Assembly: GCF_000801105.2 (NCBI RefSeq)
Contig: NC_079516.1
Location: forward strand, 12,400,001 to 12,464,000
Length of the DNA: 64,000 nt
Direction of reading: 5' to 3'
Source of the DNA: Raphanus sativus
Taxonomy: Eukaryota; Streptophyta; Magnoliopsida; Brassicales; Brassicaceae
The position numbers and the translations under genes were made by a program. The notes beneath the pieces are model-generated. The model was not told the DNA's origin. It worked only from the letters and a program-made list of their open reading frames with translations, and did no database searches. Positions 28,763 to 40,966 of this stretch are shown piece by piece; position 1 is the stretch's first letter, and every line of letters begins with the position of its first letter.

Positions 28763-30280
28763 ATGTTTGGTGGGAAAAGTTACATACTCAGAGGAAGTGT
28801 ATCGTTTGCATTAGTCATCCTCATCCTTTTGATGCTCACACTCCTCGTTTCTGAGGAAAACCCACTTCGAGCTTCTCTCCTTTATCTACAACCTCAGTTC
28901 TCAGCTTCTCCTCCTCCTCCTCCTCCTCCTCCTCCTTCTCCTCCTTCAGGTATTTTTATTCAGCTTTGATATTGTGTTTGAACCCCTTGTTATTCTCAAG
29001 ATATTGTAGTCTGGTTATGACTGATACATTTTGGTTTTCCTGTTCAGTTTGTAACTTTGCAAAAGGAAAATGGGTTAAAGACAAGAAGCGACCCTTGTAT
29101 TCTGGTTCTGAATGTAAACAGTGGTTATCATCCATGTGGGCTTGTAGAGTTATGGGCAGACCCGACTTCTCTTTTGAGGGTTACCGTTGGCAACCACAAG
29201 GCTGCAACATGCCACAGTTCGACAGGTTCTCCTTCTTGACAAGGTATCAACACACACAATTTTCTTGAACCATCAGAGTCACTCCACATGTCCTTATTAT
29301 TTTTTTTATTATATGTGATGTATATAGAAACCTTTACTAAGTTCTTAAACGTCTCTAATATTTTGCTTACTGCAGCTTTGCTCTTTTTTTTTTTTTGTAA
29401 TAGAATGAAGAACAAGACGATAGCGTTTATAGGAGACTCCTTGGGACGGCAACAGTTTCAGTCTCTCATGTGTATGGCCACTGGTGGTGAAGACAGCCCA
29501 GAGGTTCAAAACGTGGGATGGGAGTACGGTTTAGTCAAAGCCAAAGGAGCTCTCCGTCCTGATGGTTGGGCTTATCGTTTCCCCACCACAAACACAACCA
29601 TCTTGTACTATTGGTCAGCTAGTTTATCAGATCTGGTCCCCATGAACAACTCTGACCCACCACCTCGTCTTACCGCAATGCATCTGGACCGTCCACCAGC
29701 GTTCATGAGAAACTACCTTCACCGTTTCGATGTGTTGGTTCTAAACACAGGTCACCACTGGAACAGAGGCAAGATCGAAGGCAATCACTGGGTGATGCAC
29801 GTGAACGGAACAAAGGTAGAAGGAGAGTTTCTCAAGGATATCAGTCAGGCTAAGGTTTTCACAATACACAGCGTTGCGAAGTGGCTGGATGCGCAGCTTC
29901 GGTTGCATCATCCGCGTCTGAAAGCTTTCTTCAGGACGATATCTCCGAGGCATTTTAGGAACGGAGATTGGAACACTGGTGGGAACTGTAACAACACGGT
30001 GCCTTTGTCTAGAGGAAGCGAGATCACAGGGGATGATGGATCGGTTGATGCGACGGTGGAGAGTGCTGTGAATGGGACGAGGATCAAGATTCTTGACATA
30101 ACTGCACTCTCTGAGCTGAGAGATGAAGCTCATATCTCAGGGTCTAAACTCAAACCTAGAAAACCTAAAAAGGTGAGGAGTAACGTGACTTCCACGGCTC
30201 CGACGGTTAACGATTGCTTGCATTGGTGCTTACCTGGGATTCCAGATACTTGGAATGAACTTTTCATTGCCCAGATATAA
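28763..30280 (+). CDS. TBL14: Trichome birefringence-like protein (TBL14 orthologue), Golgi polysaccharide O-acetyltransferase family
   Basis: TBL proteins are Golgi type II membrane proteins that O-acetylate cell-wall polysaccharides. Three exons (28763-28949, 29048-29243, 29404-30280) join in frame to 419 residues. Residues 10-30 are the membrane anchor ([20 protein letters not shown]), followed by a run of about ten prolines ([16 protein letters not shown]). The TBL domain follows with its conserved CNFAKGKWV and [18 protein letters not shown]. The PMR5/DUF231 part has the catalytic GDS motif ([15 protein letters not shown]) and the C-terminal DxxH motif ([18 protein letters not shown]), both intact. 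I chose ATG 28763 because [12 protein letters not shown] matches the family start and the upstream in-frame ATG would lengthen the cytosolic tail. Matches At5g64020. Confidence 0.93.
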
Positions 30281-30754
30281 TATACATTATACTCAAAAGG
30301 TAGTTCAGTGGATTGGCTCTGTCTGTTGATTCTTTGTTATAGAGAAAGGTTTTGGTTTTGTTCTTTTACATTCTTTCTCGGAGAAAAAAAACAAAAGGCT
30401 ACAGTTGAGTTAGTTTGTCTTTTACAGACATTTACAAATGATTGATTTATATGATTTAGACAGTTTATACTTATGTAATGGTTACAAGAAACATCCAAAC
30501 AGAGTTAACGTGTGAGTGGGTTTTGGTGCAGACCGTCTTTCACGTAATGGCAGAACTTGAGTTTTAGTAATACAATATGTCGAAGTCATCATCAATCGTT
30601 TTCTCTAAGAAACAAAGTCGAATCTTGACCTCCAACCACACAAATATATTACATATCTGACTGGGAAATACACACACACACACACACATACACACACACC
30701 AGTTACCAGTTCAGACAAAATACAAAATACAAAAAATACAGTAGATTCTCAGTC
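30281..30754. other. Convergent 3' flanks of TBL14 and SAL2, with a CA microsatellite
   Basis: Holds the 3' UTRs of two converging genes. A (CA)n run lies at about 30672-30700. No further gene seen. Confidence 0.55.
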
Positions 30755-32585
30755 TCAGACAAGAAGATTCTCCTCTTCCATGGATTCTCTGACTGCCTTC
30801 AAAATCAATGGCTTGAGTTTCTCGGTGGTAACAATGATCCCTCTATTGTGATCAAGACGCTTTCCTTTGGAGAAGTCCAGAGGTGCCCCTTCAGCATCGC
30901 AAACGACGCCTCCAGCTTCTGCATCAGCACAAGTGACATATAAGTGATGGTGCATATTAATTAAAGCCAACAAACAGGTCTCAATGTTTTAACAAAAGTG
31001 TTTTTATGTACGTACCTGTTGTGATGATCGAACCAGCAGCATGGTCCCATATCCACTCACGGTATCCAGCAAGAGTGAAGCGCAAGTACATCTCTGCATC
31101 TCCTCTGGACACAGCTGCATACTTTGCTTGGCTATCTATCCTTACAGGTAACGCTGTGATCCCAAGTTTCTGCAATGAGAACCGTAAGAATCCCACTTGG
31201 TTGTTTCACTTTATTTAATAGTTTCCTGTTTTTTTCTAAAAATAATATATGTATTTTTGTGCAACAAATTGATAAAAGAGTCCAAAAATATTTTTGTTTA
31301 TAATATAATTTTTTAAAAGGTATTATTTAATATTTTAAAAATAATATTTATTACTAATTTTAAATGAATATTAAATTTAAGGTTTAGAATTTTTGTTATA
31401 GGGTCCATAAATATTTATTACTAATTTTAATTAAATATTAACCTTGGCAATGGAACTATGGAGGGGAATTGGCATGTGGTATGATTCTAAGAACTTTGCT
31501 TCTTCAAGATTCTCATTGCTACTCACTCTCACCTGCCAACACAGCAGTGCTTGATCAACTCTCTTACAACACTTCATCAAACGGTTCAGCTTTGGATAAG
31601 ATAAATAGATTAAATTACCTCATGTGGTGGAGAATTGCCATTGAGCGGTTGCACGTAAGCACCTGAGCCAGTTGTAGCAAAGAAAAGACATCCAACATTG
31701 TCCTGGCAAGACTTGTCGTCTCGCTCAACAACCGCAGAAGACAAAGGAAGATTCGGACAAGCCATGACACCCACCACCACTTTGCCTTCCACAAGCAAGG
31801 CTAGTCCCACTGCGTATTGCTCTCCTCTTACAAATCTAAAACAAAGCAGAGAAGCCATTTACTTGCTGAGAAAGGTAAAGCTTAGGAAAAAAGGATGAGA
31901 TGTGTGTTTACCCTCTGGTTCCATCTATAGGATCAAGAACCCAGTGGCAACCACTGCCACCTCCTTCTGATTTACCACAGTCTATAGCATTCAACACATC
32001 CTCTGTTGATACAGGAGAGTCTGCGTATGATTCATCAGAAGCTAGAGTCTCTCTCACAAGCTTTGTTATACCTTCTAGAAACACCTCACTTCCTTTCTTC
32101 CTCAGATCTCCAGTATCCTGTAAAAAACATTCATCTGAAAACTCGATAAACAAGACCTTTTGATCAACAAGTTTTAAAGTTATTAGTAAATAACTTATGA
32201 CCACCTCTTCAGCTACTAATGAGAGGGTTACAGGTTTGAGCTCCCTCTCTAATACAATACTAACAACAGCTTGCGACCCTGAAGAAATAATCCATTAGTG
32301 GTATAAGGTAAGTGAACATCGGGGGTAAGCAAACGCTGAGGTTACAGACCATAATCAGCTGCAGTGACCGGAGTGTTGTTGGATTTGTTCCATACTTCTG
32401 ACTGCAACAGAGTCTTCTGTACCCCCTATATCAATTCATGTAAGACAGTATATGATTCTATCTCCATTAAATATATTTTGTAGAACATATACGATTGCGT
32501 AGATGGTGGTGTTTCTTACTCGGCTGAGACGAGCAGCTAGAGAAACAGCTTTCTTTGCAGCGGCTAGCTCTTTCTCGTACGACAT
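30755..32585 (-). CDS. SAL2: 3'(2'),5'-bisphosphate nucleotidase / inositol polyphosphate 1-phosphatase (SAL2-like)
   Basis: Lithium-sensitive phosphatase that dephosphorylates PAP/PAPS and can act on inositol polyphosphates. Eight exons on the minus strand (32585-32520, 32425-32350, 32278-32205, 32117-31912, 31835-31619, 31532-31443, 31169-31016, 30918-30755) join in phase to 348 residues. The product starts MSYEKELAAAKKAVSLAARL. Metal-binding and catalytic landmarks are all present: VAEEDTGDLR (the EE pair), VLDPIDGTRGF (DPIDGT motif), and the C-terminal IWDHAAGSIITTEAGG (WDxxAG...EAGG). Length is close to SAL1/FRY1. The position corresponds to At5g64000 in a tandem SAL cluster; a broken paralogue follows at 35.9-38.3 kb. 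Which paralogue is the SAL2 orthologue is inferred from order. Confidence 0.92.
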
Positions 32586-35280
32586 GACAAAAAAGCTTCA
32601 AGAATATAAATATTAAAAACGCTTATACTATATAAGTATATAGTTTTAATGCACCAATCCATAGATGTTTGTTACATATATATAGAGTTTACGTATGCAT
32701 TATTTGTTTATTCAACTGCAGATACTGCATTTTTAAAAACGTAAGTTTCCTGGCAGATGTTGCAGACCATATTTCACGTTTAATTGACGTCAACAAAGTT
32801 GACGTTTACGAAAGAAAATTAAAATAATAAGAATTTTATCGAATATGTTAAGATAAGAGTGTAGACGTACGAAAAATGATATGTTATCGAATTTTATCGA
32901 ATATATTACTCTTTACAAGATAAGAGTGTTATCATTAGTCGTTAAACACTAAAAAAATCAGCTATGTTTCACCTAATCAGTCCACTTCTCTATATGATAT
33001 AACATTTATATGAGAAGTTTCGCAGAAGGTTGTAATCTTCTTTCATAATTTTCAAATATTCTTTTTCTTTCTTTTATGCGAAAAGTCTTTTTTTAATTGG
33101 TCCTTTTTTATATGTGATACAGTGATAGAGAAAGAAGCATTTATCTTTTTTATATCTATTTTATTAATTTTGCAGTGTGCCCTATTGATATATGTTCTGT
33201 CCAATTATTTTTATTTTTATTTTAAGTGGTTACTTATTATTCCTTTTATATAATACAACCATATCTAATTAATTATATTTAAATACTAACACGTTCTATT
33301 TCTTCTTAGCCTTCGGATTCTAACACGTTTTATTTCTATCTAATAAAAACAGTTAATTACCTTTTTTTCTTCACAACAAAGTTCCATTAACAAAAATCAT
33401 TTATGACTATTGGTTAACAAAAAAATCAGAAAGACTCCTCAAACCACTAATGAATTTCTGTTAGGTTTCGATGACGCTCAATAGAGTCTGATTATTATTT
33501 GAAGTGTACCTTATTGATTCAGTTGACATTAACAACTACAACTAAATAAACATGATCGTCCCATTTGTAATGTTTTGAGATCAATGCTTCCAATACTAAA
33601 CACATGGATCTTCGCGTGAAGTTAACCTTGGTCAGAGAAAGGTGAAAATAAGCGCAAGTAGAAGTGTTCCGTGTTCGCTAGGGTCAGTATCAGAGATCTG
33701 TAAAGGCATGGATGTTGGTGCGGACCATGGATTCATATCATATTTGTATTCTGGGTTTATGGTTCTTGCTGGTGGTGTCATTGGTAAAATCAAACGGCAA
33801 AAATCAGAAGCCACTGAGATATTGGAGAAGACAACCTCTTTTGCCGTGTTATAATCATAGACGTCCACGTGTCTTAATCATAAAGCTTCGCTGTTAATTT
33901 AAATAGGGATATTTTAATTTTGGGCTGGAACGATTGTAACAACTCTAAATCTCCGTATCATTTTCCATGCCTTTTAGGTTTTAGGTTTTTGATAAAAATG
34001 GTTAACAACATTTTTTAATAAATATTAATTCCATCACAAAAAATTATGGGAACTAGAATATTTGACCTGAAATTATTGTAAAGACACATTTTAATATTGT
34101 TTTTTATTCATAACAGCCCAAAAAATTATGTAAAAACAGTTTTCTCAGAAAATGATGTTAGCGGAATCACTAATATCAATAACATATCGTTCTAAATATT
34201 TGCATACAAATATTCATTTGTATACATATATTTAATTTCACTTAGTTTATAACTATCAGTTTTTTATTTTTATATAAAAAATTGATTGACAAAATAATTT
34301 ATCATACCTAACCTATTTAAGAAAATATAGAGTCATCTACATGTACAAAATTTAACATCACCAAAAATATTTATAGTCATAAACATAAACAAATTTAAAA
34401 ATTTACATGTCCTCATTTTGGCCAAACTTTATCATATAAATTTTTTAAATGATTTGGTATGTAGTATAGTCAAATAATATTATTTATATTTTTAGGAAAA
34501 TGATCAAAATTATATCTGTGCTTTCGGTTAGTTATATTAAAACTGCTTCTTCCTTTTTAACAGTTTTTACATGAGCCTAATAATAATAGTATATATAATC
34601 ATACTATTAAATTAGAAACATGTTCAATTGATAAATAGTTGAGTCTAATTTGAAAATACATATAACTTATTAATATAACTGCAACAACAACAAAGAAGTT
34701 CCACAATGATAAATTCATCTTTTCGGAATGTCATTTTTTTGTATATCAAACTCTTTATCATGGAATTGAAACTCCTATTTTAAATGTCTATCTATATCAA
34801 ACTCCTTATCATACTAATCTCAATTTCAAATTTTTAATATTTTCTCCAGCTATATTTATAGGTTCAGAGATATGAGAGAAAAATTAAATATATCATAGAA
34901 AAAACTAAATATTTAGAGATATAAATGGTTACAGCCACGATTTTATAAAAATTATACTTTTATAAAAAATATAAAACAAAAATATATCCGTCCTTTTAAA
35001 GGCGGATCATAAATTTGGTTCAATTATTTGAAAAAATCGACTTGCGGATGTAGGTTATGAGTATTTTATTCGAGGTGGATGCGGATTGGTAAATTTTGGA
35101 TTACGGGTACCCACTGACCCGAAAAGTATTTAAAAAATAAAAAGAAAGTAAACACTTTTTTAAAATATGGTAATTGTAAAATGAACAATTTAAATTTTTA
35201 AAAATATATAAGTTTTATTATAAATATATTTTTATATTTTTATAATAATTAAATTAAATAATTATTTTTAAAAAGTGTAT
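32586..35280. other. Gene-poor AT-rich DNA
   Basis: Upstream of SAL2 and then AT-rich sequence with no gene I can support. The 78- and 70-codon overlapping frames at 33632-33868 on opposite strands lack splice, domain or family support. A degenerate Helitron-type hairpin (CCGTCCTTTTAAAGGCGG) lies at about 34988-35005. Confidence 0.45.
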
Positions 35281-35282
35281 AA

Positions 35283-35595
35283 CCCGCGGATAACCGTAAA
35301 ATTAAATAGGACGGATACTGGTACAAATTATTTTTATGCGGATTGTGCTGGTCATATTGTTTGACCAAAAAAAAATTGAAGTCCGCGGGTTTGCGGGTTC
35401 GACCGGCAACCAAGCCCTAACCGAACGTATACCAAATCAATTTTTAAATTATTTAATAAAATATATTTTGATTAAGATTACACACAAATATGATTATAAA
35501 GAAAAATACAAATATAATCACAAAGAAAACACAAATATGAAAATTAAATTAAAACAAAAATATACCCGCCCTTTAAAGGGCGGGTCAAAATCTAG
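35283..35595 (+). mobile_element. Helitron-type 3' end (plus orientation)
   Basis: Ends with a perfect 22-bp palindrome at 35564-35585 (ACCCGCCCTTT arm and its inverse), followed by TCAAAAT and CTAG at 35592-35595, then T. A subterminal hairpin, a CTRR end and insertion before T are Helitron hallmarks. The upstream 300 bp, with CCCGCGGATAACC and GTCCGCGGGTTTGCGGGTTC, recurs inverted at 57868-58250. The 5' end was not located. Confidence 0.65.
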
Positions 35596-36719
35596 TTGTC
35601 GAGTTTAAAGTAGAAGCAATCAATTAGCTACGTAAACATTTGTTGTTTGATCCCCAAGATTTAGTTGACTTCACAAAATAGTCCCAAATGTTTTCAAATT
35701 GCATTCACGTCGTATTTTCAAATGATCAACATGAACATTACGATAATGTTTTAATAAGCTTCAAAGAGAAATAGTCTTTTTATAATATCAAAGATGAGCT
35801 TTTTTCTAAAATGATAATAGTCTGTCTCACTGTGTAAAGAAAACACAGAGACAGAGTATAACAAGTATATTACAGTTGCGTGTCAGTGAAGTTTCCAAGA
35901 ATCAGCTTCCTCTTCTTCTTTAGTAGATTCTCTTACCGCATTCAAAAGCCTAGGCAATAGTTTCTGTGTTGTCACAACGATTCCTCTCTTGTAATCAAGA
36001 TACTTCCCTTTGGAAAAGTCCAATGGATTCCCCTCTGCATCAGTCACTTTGCCTCCAGCTTCTGAAGGACACGAACATCAGATCAAACAAGCATTGGTGT
36101 GATCATTCATGAAGATTGTACCAAAAGATAAGATGTTAACAACGGGTGAATACCTGAAACTAGGATTGATCCAGCGGCGTGATTCCTTATTGATTCAGGT
36201 CTTGGTTTGCGAGTAAACCTCAAGTACACTGTACACCTCTCCATCTCCTCTAAATAAAGCTGCATATTTGTCTGACTGTTGATCTTGATTGGAGATTCTT
36301 TTATCCCCAGTTTCTGTCAACCGGGCAAACTATATATTGTTCTTTTAGGGAAATATTAGGAGCATTTCAGTAAATAAAAAAACTAACCCTCTAGTGCCAC
36401 ATATAGGATCCAAGATCCACTGGTGACCATTAGGACCTCCATGTGATTTGTCAATGGCGTTGAGCACATCATTTGAAGACAAAGTAGAAGCAGAAGCATA
36501 GGAATCATCAGTAGCAAGAGTATCTTTAACAAGCTCTGTAATACGTGACAAAACTGTCTCAGCAGCAACTTTCCTTAGACCATCTGCAACAGAGGTCCAA
36601 GAGGAGTCCATAGCCCAAATCCTTAGGATTTTTGAAATATAATATTAATATTTGGGCCAAGATTATCACGGATCAGTCCGTAAATAAGGTGTAGAAGGAT
36701 CGAGTCCTTAGTACACGTG

Positions 36720-37200
36720 TCGCGTAACTAATCAGTCTCTCCTCTCTTCTCTCTCTCACCAAACTCCGCCGTAGAAGAAGAAGCCATGGGAGATAAGCTC
36801 TTTCTCTCTTTCCCTCCATCACCGTAAATTGATTCCTCTTTGATTTTTCCTTGAGTAGTTTCTTCTTCCCCTGACCGTTGATTTGAACTTGTTCGGTCGG
36901 GCTTTTGAATTTTTACAGCTTTTGATTGGAGGAGAGATGGAGATGAATTCAAACAAACCGCCGTTGTTTCTCCCCAAACGCTCTCAATCCGTCAACAGCC
37001 GCCATCCCTCGCCTTACCCGGCCACCGAAATGTCCGCGGCCACGAAGATGCTCATCACCTCCACCAGGAGCCTCTCGGTTTCCTTCCAAGGCGAAGCCTT
37101 TTCCCTTCCCAGCAGCAAAAAGAAGGAAGCCGCCGCCGCTCCTCCCGTTATCTTCAGTGGCGGTTTGTCAATGCGAGGACTGAGTATACTTTAATGGTGC
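36720..37200 (+). pseudogene. Truncated QWRF/AUG8 (EDE1-like) gene fragment
   Basis: A plus-strand open frame beginning MEMNSNKPPLFLPKRSQSVN at 36937 runs about 85 residues to a TAA at about 37192. It contains RHPSPYPATEMSAATKMLIT and TSTRSLSVSFQGEAFSLP, the conserved N-terminal block of QWRF-motif proteins, relatives of augmin subunit 8 that bind microtubules. The rest of a QWRF protein (basic middle, QWRF motif) is absent. A CT-rich leader and possible leader intron precede it. The fragment lies inside intron 3 of the broken SAL gene on the opposite strand, so it was inserted with or by a mobile element. Expression is possible but unsupported. Confidence 0.6.
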
Positions 37201-37319
37201 AAAGATTGAATGATGAGGTATGGCTTATAAGAATTGACAATGTGTGATTTGTTCATCTATGCGTAAGATCTTGATGATGCAATGGCATAACATAGAATGC
37301 GAATTAACGTTTTGTATCT

Positions 37320-37482
37320 CTCTTTGACAGAAAAACCTGTGAAATGCATGGCTATCAATCTCAGAACTGCGCCACAGCGTTACCTTAAAGCGAATCAAGT
37401 TACTTTTGCAAAGGCAGAAACTGAAACTGGCCAAACGAGGTCGCTAACGATTCCACCGATGATCGTGCAGTCATTTTGCTAG
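37320..37482 (+). pseudogene. Exon-like fragment after the QWRF piece, family unknown
   Basis: After TCTTTGACAG (acceptor-like), the plus strand reads KPVKCMAINLRTAPQRYLKA followed by some 28 residues and TAG at about 37480. It may be a second exon captured with the QWRF fragment or an unrelated remnant. I do not recognise it. Confidence 0.25.
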
Positions 37483-37891
37483 TCTCATCTACTTGGTTTT
37501 GGTTTCTGTTCAAGAGAGCTGGTTACAATCTCTTGTCTTTAGTCTCCAGTGTTCTGCTTCGTCTTGTCGCCATCCTCTTCTTATGGGCCAAGTCTGCTTC
37601 ACTACTCAACCGGTGACATCTCTCTGCTCTTTCTACATTTTATTACCAAAAGATGAAACTTTTAGGCTTGGATTTTGTTGGTATTAGAGATTTTCCATCA
37701 GCTTCTTGTTTGGTTGATTTATACTATGTTATAAATTTCATGGTATTCAGTTTCCAGTTTCATAGAGTTCATTGTTGTTATGTTCAGCACACTTTGTGCT
37801 ACGTGTTGTATTGTGTTAATTGTTTCAGGATTCTGTTTCAATAGCAGAGAATTGTTGGGTTTTGTGGGTTTTGTTATAAAACGTTAAGGAC

Positions 37892-38027
37892 TCTAATTAG
37901 AGTAACACCATTGGACTTGATCATTTTGATTAAATCTTTAACTATTCAAAAAAACAAAAAACAAAAAAATTTAATGCTAAACTAATCCTAAAGAGTCCAC
38001 AATGGAATCCACCATTGTGGATGCTCT
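37892..38027. mobile_element. Small MITE-like element with TTA duplication
   Basis: Left end GAGTAACACCATTGG and right end CCATTGTGGATGCTC are imperfect inverted repeats, flanked by TTA on both sides. It resembles the Tourist-like MITE at 4020 in size and termini. Confidence 0.45.
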
Positions 38028-38367
38028 TAGCTCACCAGAATCTTACACATAAATTACATTTAAAAAGTCATTATTTTAGTGGGGGGAAACAGCTTTTTGT
38101 TGTTGCATCTAAGCACACCTCTTCAGCAACTAATGAGACAGGTTCATTCTTGAATTCCCTTTCAAGAAACCACCGCCTGCGACCCTAGAAGAACACTTCC
38201 TTTGTTACAACTTACATCTATGAGGCAATATAAAAGATAACCAAAAGGAAGGGCTAAACCATAATCAGCAACTGTAACAGGACTATCATCTAATTTATTT
38301 TTTTGACTAAAAACGCTGTAACTAGTTCTTTTTTTTTTTTGCTTTTGTCATCAAAATTTTTAAATGT

Positions 38368-39203
38368 ACAATTAAGTATAAATATAGTGCTGAGGGTATC
38401 TAATCACTAATGATGCTCTTAAGCACTGCGTTACAGTCATGTTAGTCATAAAGAAAATTCTTTTTTCTTGTCATAAAAAAATCTATATATTAATCATATA
38501 TTTAATCATATATATATATATATATTAGACTGTGTATTACTTTTGTATTTAACATAACTATAAAATTATGTAAATCGGTGTAAGTGTTTACCCAATTTAA
38601 TATGACTGTTTTGCATTAGTGAGAAAGTAATATTCACTTTAAATTCAATGTCAAAAAACCGTAATATAACACATGTAAATAATTAAAGGTATTTCTATTT
38701 TAATACAGTAAATAGTGATAAAAGAAGAAACACATATTAACAATAACATATTCAGTTTTAATGTGTTTATAGCTTATTAACTGTTAAATTTATATTTTTA
38801 TATAATTTGTTTGGATTTTTACATTAATTTGAGACTTTCTCTTATTTGCTTCGTTTTTATATTGAATCACATTAAATATTTACTGTATAGACGATTTTGG
38901 GTACATTTGCATTTTTTTGTCGCGAAAGGCATACATTTGCATAAAATAGCATAAACCTCCCAATATTAAGAAGAAATCAAAAGTATATTTTTGCTTATAT
39001 TTTGCTTATATGTTACATATATTTTACATATAGTATATTTTTTTTTGTAAAAACAAAATCTTCTTTAGGTTTTTGTTATGTTTTTATATATCTACCATCT
39101 ACCATAAGTATTTATGTATATTTGGTATGAAACCTTTAAATATACTTGATTGATAAGCTAGTATAATAATATTTAGGAGTTGTGCATAAAATAAATACCC
39201 CTC
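38368..39203. repeat. Module R, copy 1
   Basis: First of several copies of a non-coding module of about 0.8 kb with landmarks ACAATTAAGTATAAATA, GAGGGTATCTAATCACTAAT, TATTAGACTGTGTATTAC, GACGATTTTGGGTACATTTG, TTTTTGCTTATATTTTGC and ACCCCTC. Other copies are at 41566-42032 plus 43547-43652, 43755-44596 and 45530-46264. It directly follows the SAL exon fragments. Confidence 0.8.
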
Positions 39204-39205
39204 CG

Positions 39206-39420
39206 TACACTACTGATCTAAACATAAGATAGATTGTAATCGAGGATCCAACTGATCGAACGGGTTCACATAATGTCATTAGAACGCTAGCTAAATCTAG
39301 CAAAGCCGTGAGATCTCGAAAAGCCACACTCACCGACGGGAAGAATTCGACGGTGGAGACGGCGTGTGTGACGGAGACAATCGAGAATCTCACGTGTTTG
39401 CAAACTTGAACAAAATACAC
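39206..39420 (-). other. Duplicated unknown ORF segment, copy 1
   Basis: Minus-strand frame containing VEFFPSVSVAFRDLTALLDL and LASVLMTLCEPVRSVGSSIT. It is homologous to 40967-41160, which reads VELFPTVSVTFSDLTADVAS and VLMTLCEPVRLVRSSITISD. Conservation between copies may simply reflect recent duplication. Family unknown and no start or stop consensus, so I do not call it a gene. Confidence 0.35.
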
Positions 39421-40465
39421 TCACTTAGCTCATTAACTTCAACTCAAACAACGATCTGCAGTAGTTTTGAGAGAAATACGTTTTGATCAGCAAGAAGAAT
39501 ACGGTCCACAATAAGTGAACAATTATTGGAAAGAGTTTTCATGCAGACATTCATACAATGTTTATGGTTTTTCAGTGAAAGTTCCAAAATGTGGACCTGC
39601 TAATTATAAATCACATTATAATTTCACAAGTAAGAAATATATTTAAATTTCTTTAATAGAAAATCAATGTAGGATAGCTGAACATTTTCGTGTAAGTAAA
39701 GTAATTGTTATGCATGGCATTCTGAATTTCATTTTTTATTTATTTTTGAGTGTTTTTCAATAAGTTTCAGGTGTTTGGATCAGGTTTATGTTAGTTTCTA
39801 TCTGGTTCAATTTTCTTTTAGAGTCTCATATATTATATAACCCATATAGATAATTTTAATTATTTTTTTTCTGATTCAGGATCAATTCCAACCGGATCCA
39901 GGTCGGTTCAAACACAAAACTGAAAACTGCAAAGAATCGGTAAATTTTGGTTTGGTTATATGTCGGGTTCAGTTCAATTTGGATATATAGAACTTAAAAA
40001 TATTTTAAAATACCGGAAATGAGTCTTTGATGTATCCAAAGATTCGGAAAATACCCAAAGTTTAAAAATACTTAAAAACCTAAGAAAAGATCTTAAATAT
40101 TTAAATACCTGGAAGTTCTTCTAAAGTACCCGAAAAATTAAGATACATTTCTAAAAGTTCAAAATTTTATCTAAAATTTGAAACTATATCCAAAAACCCA
40201 AAACAAAAACTAAAAATATCTGTAATAAAAAAATATCTAAAATATCAAAAACGCCTATTATATATAAATTTTTGGGTAATTTGAATTTTAGATAAGACGC
40301 AAATTCAGATCTATAAATCCATAATTTAGCATAGACTCAAACCCGAATTAGACATATATTTTAGATCGGTTGAGTCTCAATTTTCAGATGCAGTTAAAAT
40401 ACTTAAGTTTTAAGATTATTCTAATTAATTGGACTAAAGAGAGAAAATGACACTTAGAGGAAGCC
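39421..40465. other. AT-rich repeat-derived DNA
   Basis: Part of the duplicated zone: about 39640-39760 matches about 41395-41510 (GCTGAACATTTTCGTGTAAGTAA and ATGCATGGCATT landmarks). The stretch 39880-40390 is rich in ATACCCGAAA/AAACCCA-type words with no gene. Confidence 0.45.
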
Positions 40466-40655
40466 TAACCTAGATTCTAATAGAGATTCTAGAATTCAAA
40501 TTATATAATGAAAAATAGGAGTAAGGAAAGAGAAAGGCCATTCTCAAAGAAGAAAGACTTTGGACAAATTGAATAGATTCACGTTCACCTAAATGCTGAC
40601 ACTCTAACCTTTTATTGAATCATCACAATTCACATGAATTATCATTTAAATGGTG
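40466..40655 (+). repeat. Direct repeat AATGAAAAATAGGAGTAAGG, copy 1
   Basis: The stretch from TAGAGATTCTAGAATTCAAA through AATGAAAAATAGGAGTAAGG to CACCTAAATGCTGACACTCT recurs at about 46264-46490, where part of it is itself duplicated in tandem. Confidence 0.75.
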
Positions 40656-40760
40656 GCGTTGAGCACATCATCTGAAGACAGAGGAGAAGCAGAAGCATAG
40701 GAATCACCAGTGGCAAGAGTATCTTTAACAAGCTCTGTAATACGTGACAAAAGAGAACAT
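40654..40760 (-). pseudogene. Fragment of a SAL exon
   Basis: Nearly identical to part of the exon at 36388-36583: the minus strand encodes SRITELVKDTLATGDSYASA and then SPLSSDDVLNA. The exon is cut at both ends and joined directly to a piece of module R (about 40757-40840). Confidence 0.75.
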
Positions 40761-40845
40761 GATAATTTGACTACTTTTGCTATATTTTTACTTATATTTT
40801 GCTTATATTACATATATTTTATACATAGTGTATTTTTTTGTATAT

Positions 40846-40905
40846 TTTATACAAGTTAGTTCAAGAAACTACTTCTGTATATTTTATACAAGTTAGTTCA
40901 AGAAA
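40846..40905 (+). repeat. Tandem duplication, about 30 bp x 2
   Basis: TATATTTTATACAAGTTAGT followed by TCAAGAAAC occurs twice in direct succession with a short spacer. Confidence 0.7.
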
Positions 40906-40966
40906 CACACTTCATCAAATCTCACAAACATCATGAAATCGAAAAACATTTCTTCAGGCTCTCAAT

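Larger units (their letters stand above)
35883..38340 (-). pseudogene. Broken SAL-type bisphosphate nucleotidase gene with exons missing and an insertion
   Basis: Minus-strand exons homologous to the intact SAL gene at 30.7-32.6 kb. The last exon (about 36063-35883) is GGKVTDAEGNPLDFSKGKYL... with TGA. The previous exon (about 36314-36155) begins KLGIKESPIKINSQ, then shifts frame twice before RNHAAGSILVS. The DPIDGT exon is at 36583-36388. Further upstream lie fragments at 38190-38118 (SQAVVS... to SLVAEE, frame broken) and about 38310-38260 (DDSPVTVADYG). The two central exons (FVRGEQY... and the next) are absent. The catalytic motif reads DPICGTRG, so a metal-binding Asp is replaced by Cys. 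About 1.5 kb of foreign DNA, including a QWRF-like fragment, lies where intron 3 should be about 90 bp. This is a dead copy of the Arabidopsis At5g63980-At5g64000 tandem array. Confidence 0.8.

Noticed and set aside
33632..33868. Overlapping 78- and 70-codon frames on opposite strands, one with a hydrophobic GGVIG stretch
   Set aside because: I considered a TMEM14-like fragment but found no conserved motif, partner exon or start context.
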